From Hyphomicrobiales bacterium (GTDB taxonomy: Bacteria > Pseudomonadota > Alphaproteobacteria > Rhizobiales > S144-35), in NCBI GenBank assembly GCA_015494185.1, contig WGBT01000011.1:1-10375 (forward strand): a DNA stretch of 10,375 nucleotides, read 5' to 3'. Numbering within the stretch: position 1 is the stretch's first letter; every line of letters begins with the position of its first letter. The translations under genes and the position numbers were made by a program. The notes under the pieces were generated by a model. That model had not been told where the DNA came from, did not search any database, and worked only from the letters and a program-made list of their open reading frames with translations. This document shows, piece by piece, positions 1-6,583 of the stretch.

Positions 1-26
1 GACTCTCCTAAGGGGTGAATTTTCCC

Positions 27-53
27 TTGACAGCGTCGCCCCCCCGTTAATCT
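27..53 (+). promoter_or_regulatory. Candidate promoter of the bacteriocin operon
   Basis: A perfect -35 hexamer TTGACA lies at 27-32. The best -10 is a weak TAATCT at 48-53 with a short 15-bp spacer, so the -10 assignment is uncertain. The -35 overlaps a small inverted repeat (AAGGG at 10-14, CCCTT at 24-28) that could be an operator. It is the only promoter-like signal before the first precursor gene, and no regulator gene is present in the operon. Confidence 0.35.
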
Positions 54-125
54 GGGGTTGTGTCGCGACGCATTACATCAACGCGCCTGAGTGCAAACGA
101 GTGCGCCTCAATTCAGGAGGATAGC

Positions 126-353
126 ATGAACGCAATGGTTCAGGATCCATACAAATTAAGTCCCCCCGAGATACACTCTCGATTTCCGGAAGAAGGATCC
201 ATCACGGTCCTCGAGGCGGGCGAAATTGAAGAAGTCAGCGGTGGCTTTGTTTGCGGAGGTTTGTGCATTGCTGGCGCTGCTTTCGTGGCCGGCCTAGTCT
301 TCGGAGCGGGTGTCTCCGTTGGCTGGCACGCAGCACAAAACACAAGGAACTAA
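126..353 (+). CDS. Double-glycine bacteriocin precursor peptide 1 (CGGLC core, long leader)
   Basis: A 75-residue precursor. Residues 1-40 form a leader ending EIEEVSGG, a classic double-glycine signal cut by C39 peptidases. The predicted 35-residue core begins FVCGGLC (Cys43, Cys47) and continues as a Gly/Ala-rich hydrophobic stretch with GxxxG-like spacing, ending in a polar tail with Trp67 and His68. ATG 126 is chosen because AGGAGG at 115-120 sits 5 nt upstream; an in-frame GTG at 60 lacks such a site. The leader is odd: it has about 25 extra residues compared with its two paralogues just downstream. The gene is first in the operon and the next precursor starts 15 nt after its stop. The fold of the core and its target are not known. 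The precursor assignment rests on the leader, the three paralogues and the downstream C39 exporter; the C-x3-C disulfide is inferred. Confidence 0.88.
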   Translation: MNAMVQDPYKLSPPEIHSRFPEEGSITVLEAGEIEEVSGGFVCGGLCIAGAAFVAGLVFGAGVSVGWHAAQNTRN

Positions 354-368
354 CCAGGAGGTTGAAAA

Positions 369-500
369 ATGCGAGAATTGACTACCACAGAAATCGAAGA
401 AGTTAGCGGCGGATTCGTTTGTGGCGGATTGTGCGTCGCCGGTGCATTTGCAGCTGGTGCGCTGATTGGCGGTGCAGTTACGCACTGGCTGTTGAAATGA
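369..500 (+). CDS. Double-glycine bacteriocin precursor peptide 2 (CGGLC core)
   Basis: A 43-residue precursor that is easily missed because of its size. A 15-residue leader (MRELTTTEIEEVSGG) is followed by a 28-residue core that starts FVCGGLC (Cys18, Cys22) and ends in THWLLK. The body is almost entirely Ala, Gly and Val, as in membrane-active class II bacteriocins and microcins. The ribosome site AGGAGG (357-362) lies 6 nt before the ATG. The leader matches the family pattern very well (acidic, Glu and Leu/Ile at fixed spacing before GG). Its DNA differs from precursors 1 and 3 at several synonymous sites in the conserved segment, so it is probably the older or separately evolved copy. It would be exported by the C39 ABC protein encoded at 3137-5266. 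Confidence 0.87.
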   Translation: MRELTTTEIEEVSGGFVCGGLCVAGAFAAGALIGGAVTHWLLK

Positions 501-523
501 ATGCGGAAAAAAGGAGATCGAAG

Positions 524-679
524 ATGGAAATTCGTCAATTGACCCCCGAAGAAATCGAAGAAGTCAGCGGTGGCTTTGTTTGCGGAGGTTTGTGTGTCCT
601 TGGCGGGATCATCGCAGCGGTTGGATTGTTCTCAACCGGTGTGAGCATAGGAGGATCCGTCTACGACGCCACTCATTAA
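524..679 (+). CDS. Double-glycine bacteriocin precursor peptide 3 (CGGLC core)
   Basis: A 51-residue precursor. A 17-residue leader (MEIRQLTPEEIEEVSGG) precedes a 34-residue core that starts FVCGGLC (Cys20, Cys24), continues through a hydrophobic segment with several glycines, and ends VYDATH. ATG 524 is preceded by AAGGAG at 511-516, 7 nt away. A longer reading from 419 would overlap precursor 2 and has no ribosome site. The 38 bp encoding the end of the leader and the CGGLC motif (557-594) are identical to 228-265 in precursor 1, while the rest of the two cores differs. The three peptides may act together as a multi-component bacteriocin or as a set of variants. Confidence 0.87.
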   Translation: MEIRQLTPEEIEEVSGGFVCGGLCVLGGIIAAVGLFSTGVSIGGSVYDATH

Positions 680-699
680 TGAACCGAACGACCAACAAG

Positions 700-729
700 G
701 CGTGCGCCCGGAGCAAACCAGGCGTACGC
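700..729 (+). promoter_or_regulatory. RNA hairpin between precursors and the rest of the operon
   Basis: GCGTGCGCC (700-708) pairs with GGCGTACGC (721-729) as a 9-bp stem with one G-U wobble, around a 12-nt loop. A TTTTT run follows at 741-745, 11 nt after the stem, which is too far for a standard Rho-independent terminator. It may act as a weak attenuator or 3' stabiliser, so that the precursor part of the transcript is more abundant than the downstream enzyme and transporter part. Such intercistronic hairpins are common in bacteriocin operons; the role here is inferred. Confidence 0.45.
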
Positions 730-747
730 ATTCCGGAGAGTTTTTAC

Positions 748-909
748 ATGAAACACATCGAACAACTCGGAGCGTTTTTTTCCGCACGCAGCAACGGCGA
801 ACTGACACTGTTGGCAATTCTGGCGATTATCATTCTGTTTTGGGGCGGTATTCAGGCTGGTAAGTTCTCCTACTCCTTCATCGCATGGCTCGGAGACTTG
901 CAAAAGTGA
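748..909 (+). CDS. Small membrane peptide, possible immunity protein
   Basis: A 53-residue protein I cannot assign to a family. It has a polar N-terminus (MKHIEQLGAFFSARSNGE), one strongly hydrophobic helix at about residues 19-36 (LTLLAILAIIILFWGG), and a short C-terminal segment with aromatic residues. It lacks the EIEEVSGG leader and cysteines, so it is unlikely to be a fourth precursor of the same type. A small membrane protein right after precursors is typical of bacteriocin immunity, which is why I propose that role. GGAG at 734-737 stands 10 nt before ATG 748. An in-frame ATG at 679 overlaps the stop of precursor 3 and would give 76 residues, but the added part would be read through the hairpin at 700-729, so I prefer 748. 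Its stop overlaps the GTG of the next gene (GTGA). Confidence 0.6.
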   Translation: MKHIEQLGAFFSARSNGELTLLAILAIIILFWGGIQAGKFSYSFIAWLGDLQK

Positions 910-1877
910 GCTGGCAAAGTCACGCGGCTTCCCCTGATTATGATGTGATAATTATCGGGGGTGGGGTTGCCGGACTGTCCTGCGCACTAATCCTTGCTAG
1001 GTCACGTGTGCATACAGCTGTGATCGACGTACCAACTACGCAAGGTGGCTACGCTTCAGGTGAGATCGCAACGCATAATTTTCTCACCCAGGACGGGGCA
1101 TCCAAAGTCTCCATTCTAAAAAAGGCCCGCGATGAGCTGAAAAACTATTCTTCTGTCGGACTGTTGGACCTTCGTGTATTGAAAGCACGGAAACAGCTTT
1201 TCAGTTTTTCAATCACCTGCGATGACGGAAGAGAAATCACTTCACGATATGTTGTCATTGCCACGGGCAATCGCTTTGCCGATGAAATCACCAAAATTCC
1301 GGGTTTCATGGACGCATTTGGCTACTCGATCTTTACCTGTCCCTATTGCCACGCTTACGAATTCACAAACAGGCAATTGGCCGTTGTCCACTCGGGCGAC
1401 ACGGATTTGAATATGATCAAGTTACTGTCAAGGTGGACGGACAACATCACCTACTTGGCGAACGGACATGACTGGATGGATGGCATCAGGGCCATATTGC
1501 GGGAAATCTCCCCAAAGAACCGGATTATTGATGCCCCGATCGCTGAATTCGCCACGGAAAATTCCGTGCTAAAGGGAATCAGATGTGAAAATGGAGAATT
1601 TGTTCCGGCAGAAGCGGCGTTCCTTTCCAGCCTGAAGACGGCAAAAGAGCCGCTTCTGGTCGAGATCGGTGTGGATTTCCAGGAAGGATCTGGATTGAAC
1701 AGAAATGTCCCGAAGACAGACCCTGTTGGCCGGACAAATATCGAGCGCCTTTTGGTGATTGGCGATTCAAGGACATCCTTTTCAACGCTTTCCGGTGCGG
1801 CGTATGAAGGAATCCTGACAGGAGGATATATTGTCGGAGACCTTGTCGAGGAGCAGTTTAAGAGCAAAGTGCTGTAA
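906..1877 (+). CDS. Thioredoxin-reductase-like FAD dithiol oxidase (GliT/HlmI-like)
   Basis: A 323-residue flavoprotein. The N-terminal FAD Rossmann motif reads DVIIIGGGVAGLSCA (GGGVAG at residues 18-23), a second nucleotide-fold motif VIATGN is near 117-122, a redox-active CPYC is at Cys145/Cys148 followed by HAYEF, and the C-terminal FAD-contact motif is VIGDSR (Gly286-Asp287). Size and order match low-molecular-weight thioredoxin reductases. The region that should bind NADPH is degraded: where GGGDSA is expected I read HSGDTD, and the HRR-type phosphate motif is absent. That pattern is known for O2-using dithiol oxidases such as GliT, HlmI and DepH. I infer a cytoplasmic enzyme that oxidises the two cysteines of each FVCGGLC core. 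GTG 906 gives a 4-nt overlap with the previous stop and has GGAG at 892-895; ATG 885 would overlap more deeply with no ribosome site. An ordinary NADPH-linked reductase is the alternative. Confidence 0.83.
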   Translation: MSWQSHAASPDYDVIIIGGGVAGLSCALILARSRVHTAVIDVPTTQGGYASGEIATHNFLTQDGASKVSILKKARDELKNYSSVGLLDLRVLKARKQLFSFSITCDDGREITSRYVVIATGNRFADEITKIPGFMDAFGYSIFTCPYCHAYEFTNRQLAVVHSGDTDLNMIKLLSRWTDNITYLANGHDWMDGIRAILREISPKNRIIDAPIAEFATENSVLKGIRCENGEFVPAEAAFLSSLKTAKEPLLVEIGVDFQEGSGLNRNVPKTDPVGRTNIERLLVIGDSRTSFSTLSGAAYEGILTGGYIVGDLVEEQFKSKVL

Positions 1878-1915
1878 GCCATTCTGCAGCTATCGCCATC
1901 TCGTTGGAGGGGAAT

Positions 1916-3136
1916 TTGAGCCCATACCGCAAAGAAGCCTTTGAAAGCCGTATCAAAGGCTTTTCCAATCCGGTGTCGATTCGAGGTAGCTTGGCGGTCC
2001 ATGCCCTGCTTGTCGGTATTTTCATCGTTGCGACAGGGTTGGTGGCCTTTGGTCTGTTCACCGATTACACGCGCCGCGCCGTCGTTCTGGGATATTTACA
2101 ACCCGCCAGCGGTTCGGTGGTTATATCAGCGCTCCGGCCCGGGCGGTTAAGCGTTGATGTGCCAAGCGGGGCGAATGTCTCCAAAGGGCAACGAATAGCC
2201 CGCATTTTATCCGATGATTCTGACGCGCATGGGCAATCCTTAAGCACTCTAGAAATCAGTGGCTTAGAGCAAGCCCAAACACTCGCGGAAGAGCGTTTGG
2301 CCCTCGCGCGCCAACGGGCCGACCCGCTCAAAGCACAGGCTGACCTCGCCCTTGCACAACACCAACGCGACATCGAGCAAGCGCGCTTGGCGGTCGAAGG
2401 CGCACAACAACAATTGGAAATAGTTCGGGATACGGTCGAACGTGACCAAGCGTTGGCCGAAAAGGGCCTTATGGTGCAGTCCCGCATGCAAGAAGGGCAA
2501 AGCCAATTGATCAGTGCGCGCCAGAACCTTGCTTCGGCTGAAAGCAAGCTGGCGATGCTTGAAGCCAAAACAGGGCAATTGGAAATCGATTGGCAAATGC
2601 AGGAGATCGAGCTCGAACAAACAGTAAATCAGCTGGAGCAAGAAAAGCGCAATATCGAAGCGCAAATCCTTCAAACGCGTTCAAAACAGGAAATAGGGTT
2701 GTTTGCCTCGATCTCAGGCATCGTCACCTATATTTCTGCGCAAGATGAAGAAAGCGTAACCGCCGGGCTACCGCTTTTTCGTATTACATCTCAATCATCG
2801 GAACTCCAATCGATATTGCTTGCGCCCTCCTCAGCCATTGGCTTTGTTAAACGTGGGGATGTGGTGCAAATAAGATACGCCGCATTTCCATTCCGGGAAC
2901 ATGGCGTTTTCCGGGGCACAGTTGTTGCAATAGATGACACAGCACAATTACCAAGCGCAATTGGCGCACCCATCGGGGTATCCGAGCCTGTTTACAGGGT
3001 TACCGTTGAAATAGACCAATCTCCGACCAGCAAAAGCGGAGAAACGCTACACCTCTCTTCAGGAATGACCCTAGAGGCCAGTATTATTATTGATAGAAAG
3101 CCTTTGCTCCTTTGGCTTTTGTCCCCGATTCTGTAG
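1916..3136 (+). CDS. HlyD/CvaA-type membrane fusion protein of a bacteriocin exporter
   Basis: A 406-residue periplasmic adaptor that would join the inner-membrane ABC exporter to an outer-membrane channel. It has a short cytoplasmic N-terminus (SPYRKEAFESR), one membrane helix at about residues 25-48, a split lipoyl/barrel region (about 55-105 and 260-300), a long Gln/Glu/Ala-rich coiled-coil hairpin at about 116-255, and a beta-barrel C-terminal part. Length and start resemble the CvaA/MchE group (CvaA is about 413 residues) more than the larger HlyD. The start is probably TTG 1916, since GGAGG at 1906-1910 stands 5 nt before it; an in-frame TTG at 1904 lies upstream of that site. The gene is followed immediately (0 nt) by the exporter gene. 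No TolC-type gene is in the window, so a chromosomal channel must be used. Confidence 0.92.
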   Translation: MSPYRKEAFESRIKGFSNPVSIRGSLAVHALLVGIFIVATGLVAFGLFTDYTRRAVVLGYLQPASGSVVISALRPGRLSVDVPSGANVSKGQRIARILSDDSDAHGQSLSTLEISGLEQAQTLAEERLALARQRADPLKAQADLALAQHQRDIEQARLAVEGAQQQLEIVRDTVERDQALAEKGLMVQSRMQEGQSQLISARQNLASAESKLAMLEAKTGQLEIDWQMQEIELEQTVNQLEQEKRNIEAQILQTRSKQEIGLFASISGIVTYISAQDEESVTAGLPLFRITSQSSELQSILLAPSSAIGFVKRGDVVQIRYAAFPFREHGVFRGTVVAIDDTAQLPSAIGAPIGVSEPVYRVTVEIDQSPTSKSGETLHLSSGMTLEASIIIDRKPLLLWLLSPIL

Positions 3137-5266
3137 GTGAAAATGTTCTTTCGTAAAACACTGCCAATCTATCGCCAGGCCGAATCTGCTGAATGTGGTT
3201 TAGCCTGTGTTGGGATGATCGCAAATTATTGGGGTAAGGAATACGATCTGGCGGCGTTGAGACGGAAATTCCCGATCACCCTTCAAGGGGCTGCGCTTAA
3301 CGATCTGATCCGGGTTTCGAAAAACTTAGGGCTGGCGAGCCGAGCACTCAAAGTTGATCTGGGCGCTATGCCCAAGCTGGCGCTTCCGGCCATCCTACAC
3401 TGGGAATTCAACCATTTTGTAGTGCTGTCTAAAATCGGCAAAGATTATGTTATCATCCACGATCCGGCGGTTGGAAAACGTAAGATCAGCCTGCCAGACC
3501 TTTCGCGGAGCTTCACGGGTGTAGTGCTGGAATTACGCCCTGATGCGGATTTCAAAAAAGAAAAAGTAAAATCACGCATTGGCCTTTTCTCATTTTTTCG
3601 ACAGGTGAAAGGCCTCGGGGTGCCATTGGCCCAGCTTCTGGCACTTTCTCTGCTGTTGCAGCTTGCGGCTATTGTCATGCCCTTCTACACCCAAATGGCC
3701 ATTGATTTTGTGGTGCCAACCAATGACAATGCTTTATTGAAAGTATTGGCCCTGGGGTTTGGGATCGTTTACATATTGCGCCCATTCATAGAGTGGCTGC
3801 GAAGCCGATTGGTCATTTTTGTTAGCACTCAATTTTCAGCACAGCTAACGTCAAACCTTTTTCGTTATCTCCTTTCTCTGCCACTGCCATATTTCGAGAA
3901 ACGAAGTATTGGTGACCTCTTGACCCGCTTGGATGCTTCCGACCGCCTGCGTGACTTACTTGTCAACGGATTCGTAACAGCGCTGGTGGATGTACTTCTT
4001 GGCATGACCACATTGGTCATGATGTTCTATTATTCGACAGCATTGGGATTTGTTGTGTTGGCAACCACCATCCTTGTTCTGGTTTTACGGCTATTTTTCA
4101 TCCCTAGCCTAAGAATGCTGGTAAATGACACACTGCAAAAAAAAGGTGCCGAACAAGCTGAAATGATTGAAAGTTTGCGTGGCATGGCAAGCATCAAGTT
4201 TGCGCTGCGGGAAACCGAACGCGAGGCTATCTGGAATAACCGCTTTACCAGTTTTATAAACGCATCTGCTGAACTTGAGGCTAACCAGGTAAACTATACT
4301 TTTTTGCGTGATCTGGTTCTCAACATTGGGATGGTAATAGTGATTTTTCTCGGGGTCCGCGAAGTTATGGATTCAACGAGCAACCTAACGCTTGGGGCTT
4401 TCTTTGCATTCGCAGCGTACAGAGACCTATTTTTTCAACGTCTCAGCTCAATTTTGGACCAACTTGTGGAATTTTCAATGTCGAAAGTTCACCTGGAAAG
4501 ACTAAGCGAAATCGTTTCTGAAGAGCCGGAGCCGGAACCATCGGAATATTTCCAATACAAGCCAGAAGAAATGGAGCTCGAATTATGCGATATTGGCTAT
4601 CGTTTTGGTGAAGACAAGGAAATGGTTTTCTCTTCAATAAATGCTAAAGTATCTTCTGGTGATAGGGTTGTACTATTTGGACCGTCTGGGACAGGCAAAA
4701 CCACGCTTTTAAAGGTTTTGAGCGGCATATATCCGGCTGCAGAAGGGGTATTGCGCCTAAATGGCACTGATGTTCTCGCTGCCGGCCTGCGATTTTTGCG
4801 CGGCAACATAGCAGCGGTTTTACAAAGTGACTACCTCTTCAAAGGATCAGTTATTGATAATATTACCTTTTTTGACCGCGTTCCGAATTTCGAGCATGCT
4901 ATGAAATGCGCCGAAATCGCCTGTATCCACGAAGAGATTATGAGAATGCCTATGTCTTACGAAACATTGGTGGGCGAGATGGGCACCAGTTTGAGCCAAG
5001 GGCAGCAACAACGGGTATTACTGGCGCGTGCTCTTTATCAGAAGAAACCGTTTCTGGTGCTTGATGAAGGCACTGCGCATCTAGATGAAGAAAACGAATC
5101 GAAGGTTTTAGCCAATCTGAAAAAAATTGGTGTAACTCTCGTGATGACAGCACATAAATCTGAACTGCAAACATTTGGCACCCAGATTTGGAAATTGGGA
5201 AGAAATGGACAGATAACGATACAACATCAGCCCAGTGAAGATGGGCCCAGTAAAGAGATCGATTAA
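3137..5266 (+). CDS. Peptidase-C39 ABC exporter (bacteriocin processing and secretion)
   Basis: A 709-residue inner-membrane protein that should cleave the leaders after GG and export the cores using ATP. The N-terminal C39 peptidase looks active: Gln14 and Cys20 in QAESAECGLAC, His93 in FNHFVVL, Asp109 in IIHDPA. The membrane domain covers roughly 160-440. The ATPase domain has Walker A GPSGTGKT (515-522), signature LSQGQ (619-623), Walker B LVLDE (Asp643, Glu644) and switch His673. Length and order match CvaB/MchF-type exporters (CvaB is 698 residues). GTG 3137 directly follows the stop of the fusion protein; ATG 3143, two codons later, is also possible with AGGTG upstream. It is the last gene of the operon and ends 4 nt before the convergent relaxase stop, with no clear terminator between them. 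Confidence 0.96.
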   Translation: MKMFFRKTLPIYRQAESAECGLACVGMIANYWGKEYDLAALRRKFPITLQGAALNDLIRVSKNLGLASRALKVDLGAMPKLALPAILHWEFNHFVVLSKIGKDYVIIHDPAVGKRKISLPDLSRSFTGVVLELRPDADFKKEKVKSRIGLFSFFRQVKGLGVPLAQLLALSLLLQLAAIVMPFYTQMAIDFVVPTNDNALLKVLALGFGIVYILRPFIEWLRSRLVIFVSTQFSAQLTSNLFRYLLSLPLPYFEKRSIGDLLTRLDASDRLRDLLVNGFVTALVDVLLGMTTLVMMFYYSTALGFVVLATTILVLVLRLFFIPSLRMLVNDTLQKKGAEQAEMIESLRGMASIKFALRETEREAIWNNRFTSFINASAELEANQVNYTFLRDLVLNIGMVIVIFLGVREVMDSTSNLTLGAFFAFAAYRDLFFQRLSSILDQLVEFSMSKVHLERLSEIVSEEPEPEPSEYFQYKPEEMELELCDIGYRFGEDKEMVFSSINAKVSSGDRVVLFGPSGTGKTTLLKVLSGIYPAAEGVLRLNGTDVLAAGLRFLRGNIAAVLQSDYLFKGSVIDNITFFDRVPNFEHAMKCAEIACIHEEIMRMPMSYETLVGEMGTSLSQGQQQRVLLARALYQKKPFLVLDEGTAHLDEENESKVLANLKKIGVTLVMTAHKSELQTFGTQIWKLGRNGQITIQHQPSEDGPSKEID

Positions 5267-5270
5267 CTCT

Positions 5271-6326
5271 CTACCGTTCTCTTTCTCTCTGCCTTTCGAA
5301 GCCTTTGTATATTTCCTTTATCTCTTCCATTTCCTTCTCCATTTTCACCTGCAACGCCTTCTCTGCTTCCGTCCTACGTTCCTCCTCGACGGCCTTATTC
5401 GCGGCCTTCACTTCGGACAGATCCGCCCCCCGCAATCTGTCCCTCAAGCCAGTGACTCCCCGCTCGGCCATATCCTTCACCTGGGCGACCACCTCCCCCA
5501 ACCCCGCGCGCAATTCAGCCACTACCCCCTGAACCACCTCCAACCGCTCATACGCCGCCCGCCATAAATCCCCTGCAAAGGTTTTGACGCCCCGCCGCTC
5601 CATGCCCCAAGCCTTCCAACCAATGTCGGGCAAAGGATCTCGATTAAGCGCCACGGCCTCAATCGCCAACTCCCGCGCTGTCTTCTCGTCCCCCTCAGCA
5701 AGGGCCTGATCCTTGAGCAACAGCTTTTCCTCCCGCTGCGCCTCCAAAGACCGATGATCCACCTCGGGAACCGCCTCCAGCTCCCGCAAATACCCATTGA
5801 CGTGCTCCGCCCAATCCTCGCGCCATTCTTCCAACAACGCCTTACTGTTCCAAGACCTGTCCTTGCCCCCAAACCCCTCCGCATCGAGACTGCGGGTGGT
5901 GAGCATAATATGCGCATGATGATTACGCTGGTCCCCCTCTTTGCCAGGTGCATGAATAGCAATATCCGCAATCATACCCCGATCCACAAACGCCACCTGA
6001 GCAAACCCGCGCACCAGCTCCAGTCGCTCTTTATCGGAGACCTCATGAGGAAGCGCCACAACGACCTCACGCGCCAGCTGAGCGTCCTTGCGCTTCTCGA
6101 CCACCTCAACCGCATTCCAAAGAGACTCGCGGCTCCTGAGGCGATCTGGGGCGTCTGAGGGCAATAGCACCTCAGTGTGTAAAACCCCTGATCGCCGCAC
6201 GTAATCATGCTCTAGCCCTTGGCGCTGATCGACAAGCTGCTCAGCGGCCCTATAGGCGGCGGCAGCGACGGAGCTGCGCCCCGAACTTCGGGAAATGATT
6301 TTTGCGGAAAAATGATAGGTTGCCAT
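5271..6326 (-). CDS. MOBQ-type (MobA/MobL family) relaxase
   Basis: A 351-residue DNA-nicking protein that would cut at oriT and stay bound to the 5' end during plasmid transfer. The N-terminus MATYHFSAKIISRSSG is typical of MobA/MobL, and Tyr25 in AAAAYRAAE stands where RSF1010 MobA has its catalytic tyrosine. The metal-binding histidines follow in IAIHAP (His125) and RNHHAHIMLTTR (His136, His137, His139). The C-terminal third is charged and probably coiled-coil, ending in an Arg/Glu run. It lacks the primase domain fused to RSF1010 MobA. I start it at ATG 6324-6326 because the family motif begins there; the longer open frame to 6494 would run through the inverted-repeat cluster and gives low-complexity sequence. 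No type IV secretion genes are near, so the plasmid is mobilizable rather than self-transmissible. Confidence 0.93.
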   Translation of the reverse strand: MATYHFSAKIISRSSGRSSVAAAAYRAAEQLVDQRQGLEHDYVRRSGVLHTEVLLPSDAPDRLRSRESLWNAVEVVEKRKDAQLAREVVVALPHEVSDKERLELVRGFAQVAFVDRGMIADIAIHAPGKEGDQRNHHAHIMLTTRSLDAEGFGGKDRSWNSKALLEEWREDWAEHVNGYLRELEAVPEVDHRSLEAQREEKLLLKDQALAEGDEKTARELAIEAVALNRDPLPDIGWKAWGMERRGVKTFAGDLWRAAYERLEVVQGVVAELRAGLGEVVAQVKDMAERGVTGLRDRLRGADLSEVKAANKAVEEERRTEAEKALQVKMEKEMEEIKEIYKGFERQRERER

Positions 6327-6395
6327 ACCAGACCAATGCTTTGCTTCTCTGCCCCTGACTTCCCCAAAGGAAAAGAACGAGGCTCGAGGGTTATC

Positions 6396-6527
6396 CCCCG
6401 ACAAAGCGGGGTTTGGGGAGGGAACCTCCCCAATTGGCCATATTGGCCAACGGGAAAGGCGTCGCCTTGGGGTGTAACCCCGATGAGACCTCACACATTG
6501 CTTGCAATGTATAAGTGAGCACTTATA
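6396..6527. other. Cluster of inverted repeats, probable oriT and mob control region
   Basis: Between the divergent relaxase and MobC-like genes lie seven inverted repeats in 132 bp: CCCCG/CGGGG (6396-6411); TTGGGGAGG and CCTCCCCAA around GAA (6413-6433); TTGGCCA/TGGCCAA (6434-6450), which is also a tandem repeat of ATTGGCCA; AAGGCG-T-CGCCTT (6456-6468); GGGGT/ACCCC (6469-6481); ACATTGC-TT-GCAATGT (6495-6510); and TATAAGTG-AG-CACTTATA (6510-6527). Place and structure fit an origin of transfer. The TAAGTG in the last repeat recalls the start of the RSF1010-type nic region (TAAGTGCGCC), but the exact nick site cannot be fixed by reading. Some repeats may be operators for the two divergent mob promoters. 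Confidence 0.55.
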
Positions 6528-6583
6528 GTGTTTTCCACGCTACCACCAAGACCGACCCATCGCAACCACATAGAACCCATTAT

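Noticed and set aside
60..125. GTG start extending precursor 1 by 22 residues
   Set aside because: No ribosome site at 60, whereas AGGAGG is placed correctly for ATG 126.
419..523. Upstream extension of precursor 3 to 419
   Set aside because: It overlaps precursor 2 in another frame, lacks a ribosome site and encodes a Cys/Arg-rich stretch unlike a leader.
748..909. Fourth bacteriocin precursor cut at its GG (residues 33-34)
   Set aside because: The GG lies after a membrane helix with no acidic leader pattern before it, and the CGGLC motif is missing.
1451..2002. 183-residue open frame on the minus strand
   Set aside because: It lies opposite the flavoprotein gene and the start of the fusion protein, has no ribosome site and no recognisable domain; the plus-strand proteins have clear family motifs.
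2065..2568. 167-residue open frame on the minus strand
   Set aside because: Cys/Ser/Arg-rich composition and full overlap with the coiled-coil part of the fusion protein mark it as an antisense shadow.
5235..6158. Plus-strand open frames of 110, 75 and 134 residues opposite the relaxase
   Set aside because: They are antisense to a well-supported relaxase, rich in Leu/Pro/Phe from reverse reading of charged codons, and show no domain.
6327..6494. 56-residue N-terminal extension of the relaxase
   Set aside because: It would translate the inverted-repeat cluster, and the conserved MobA/MobL N-terminus begins exactly at the ATG at 6324-6326.
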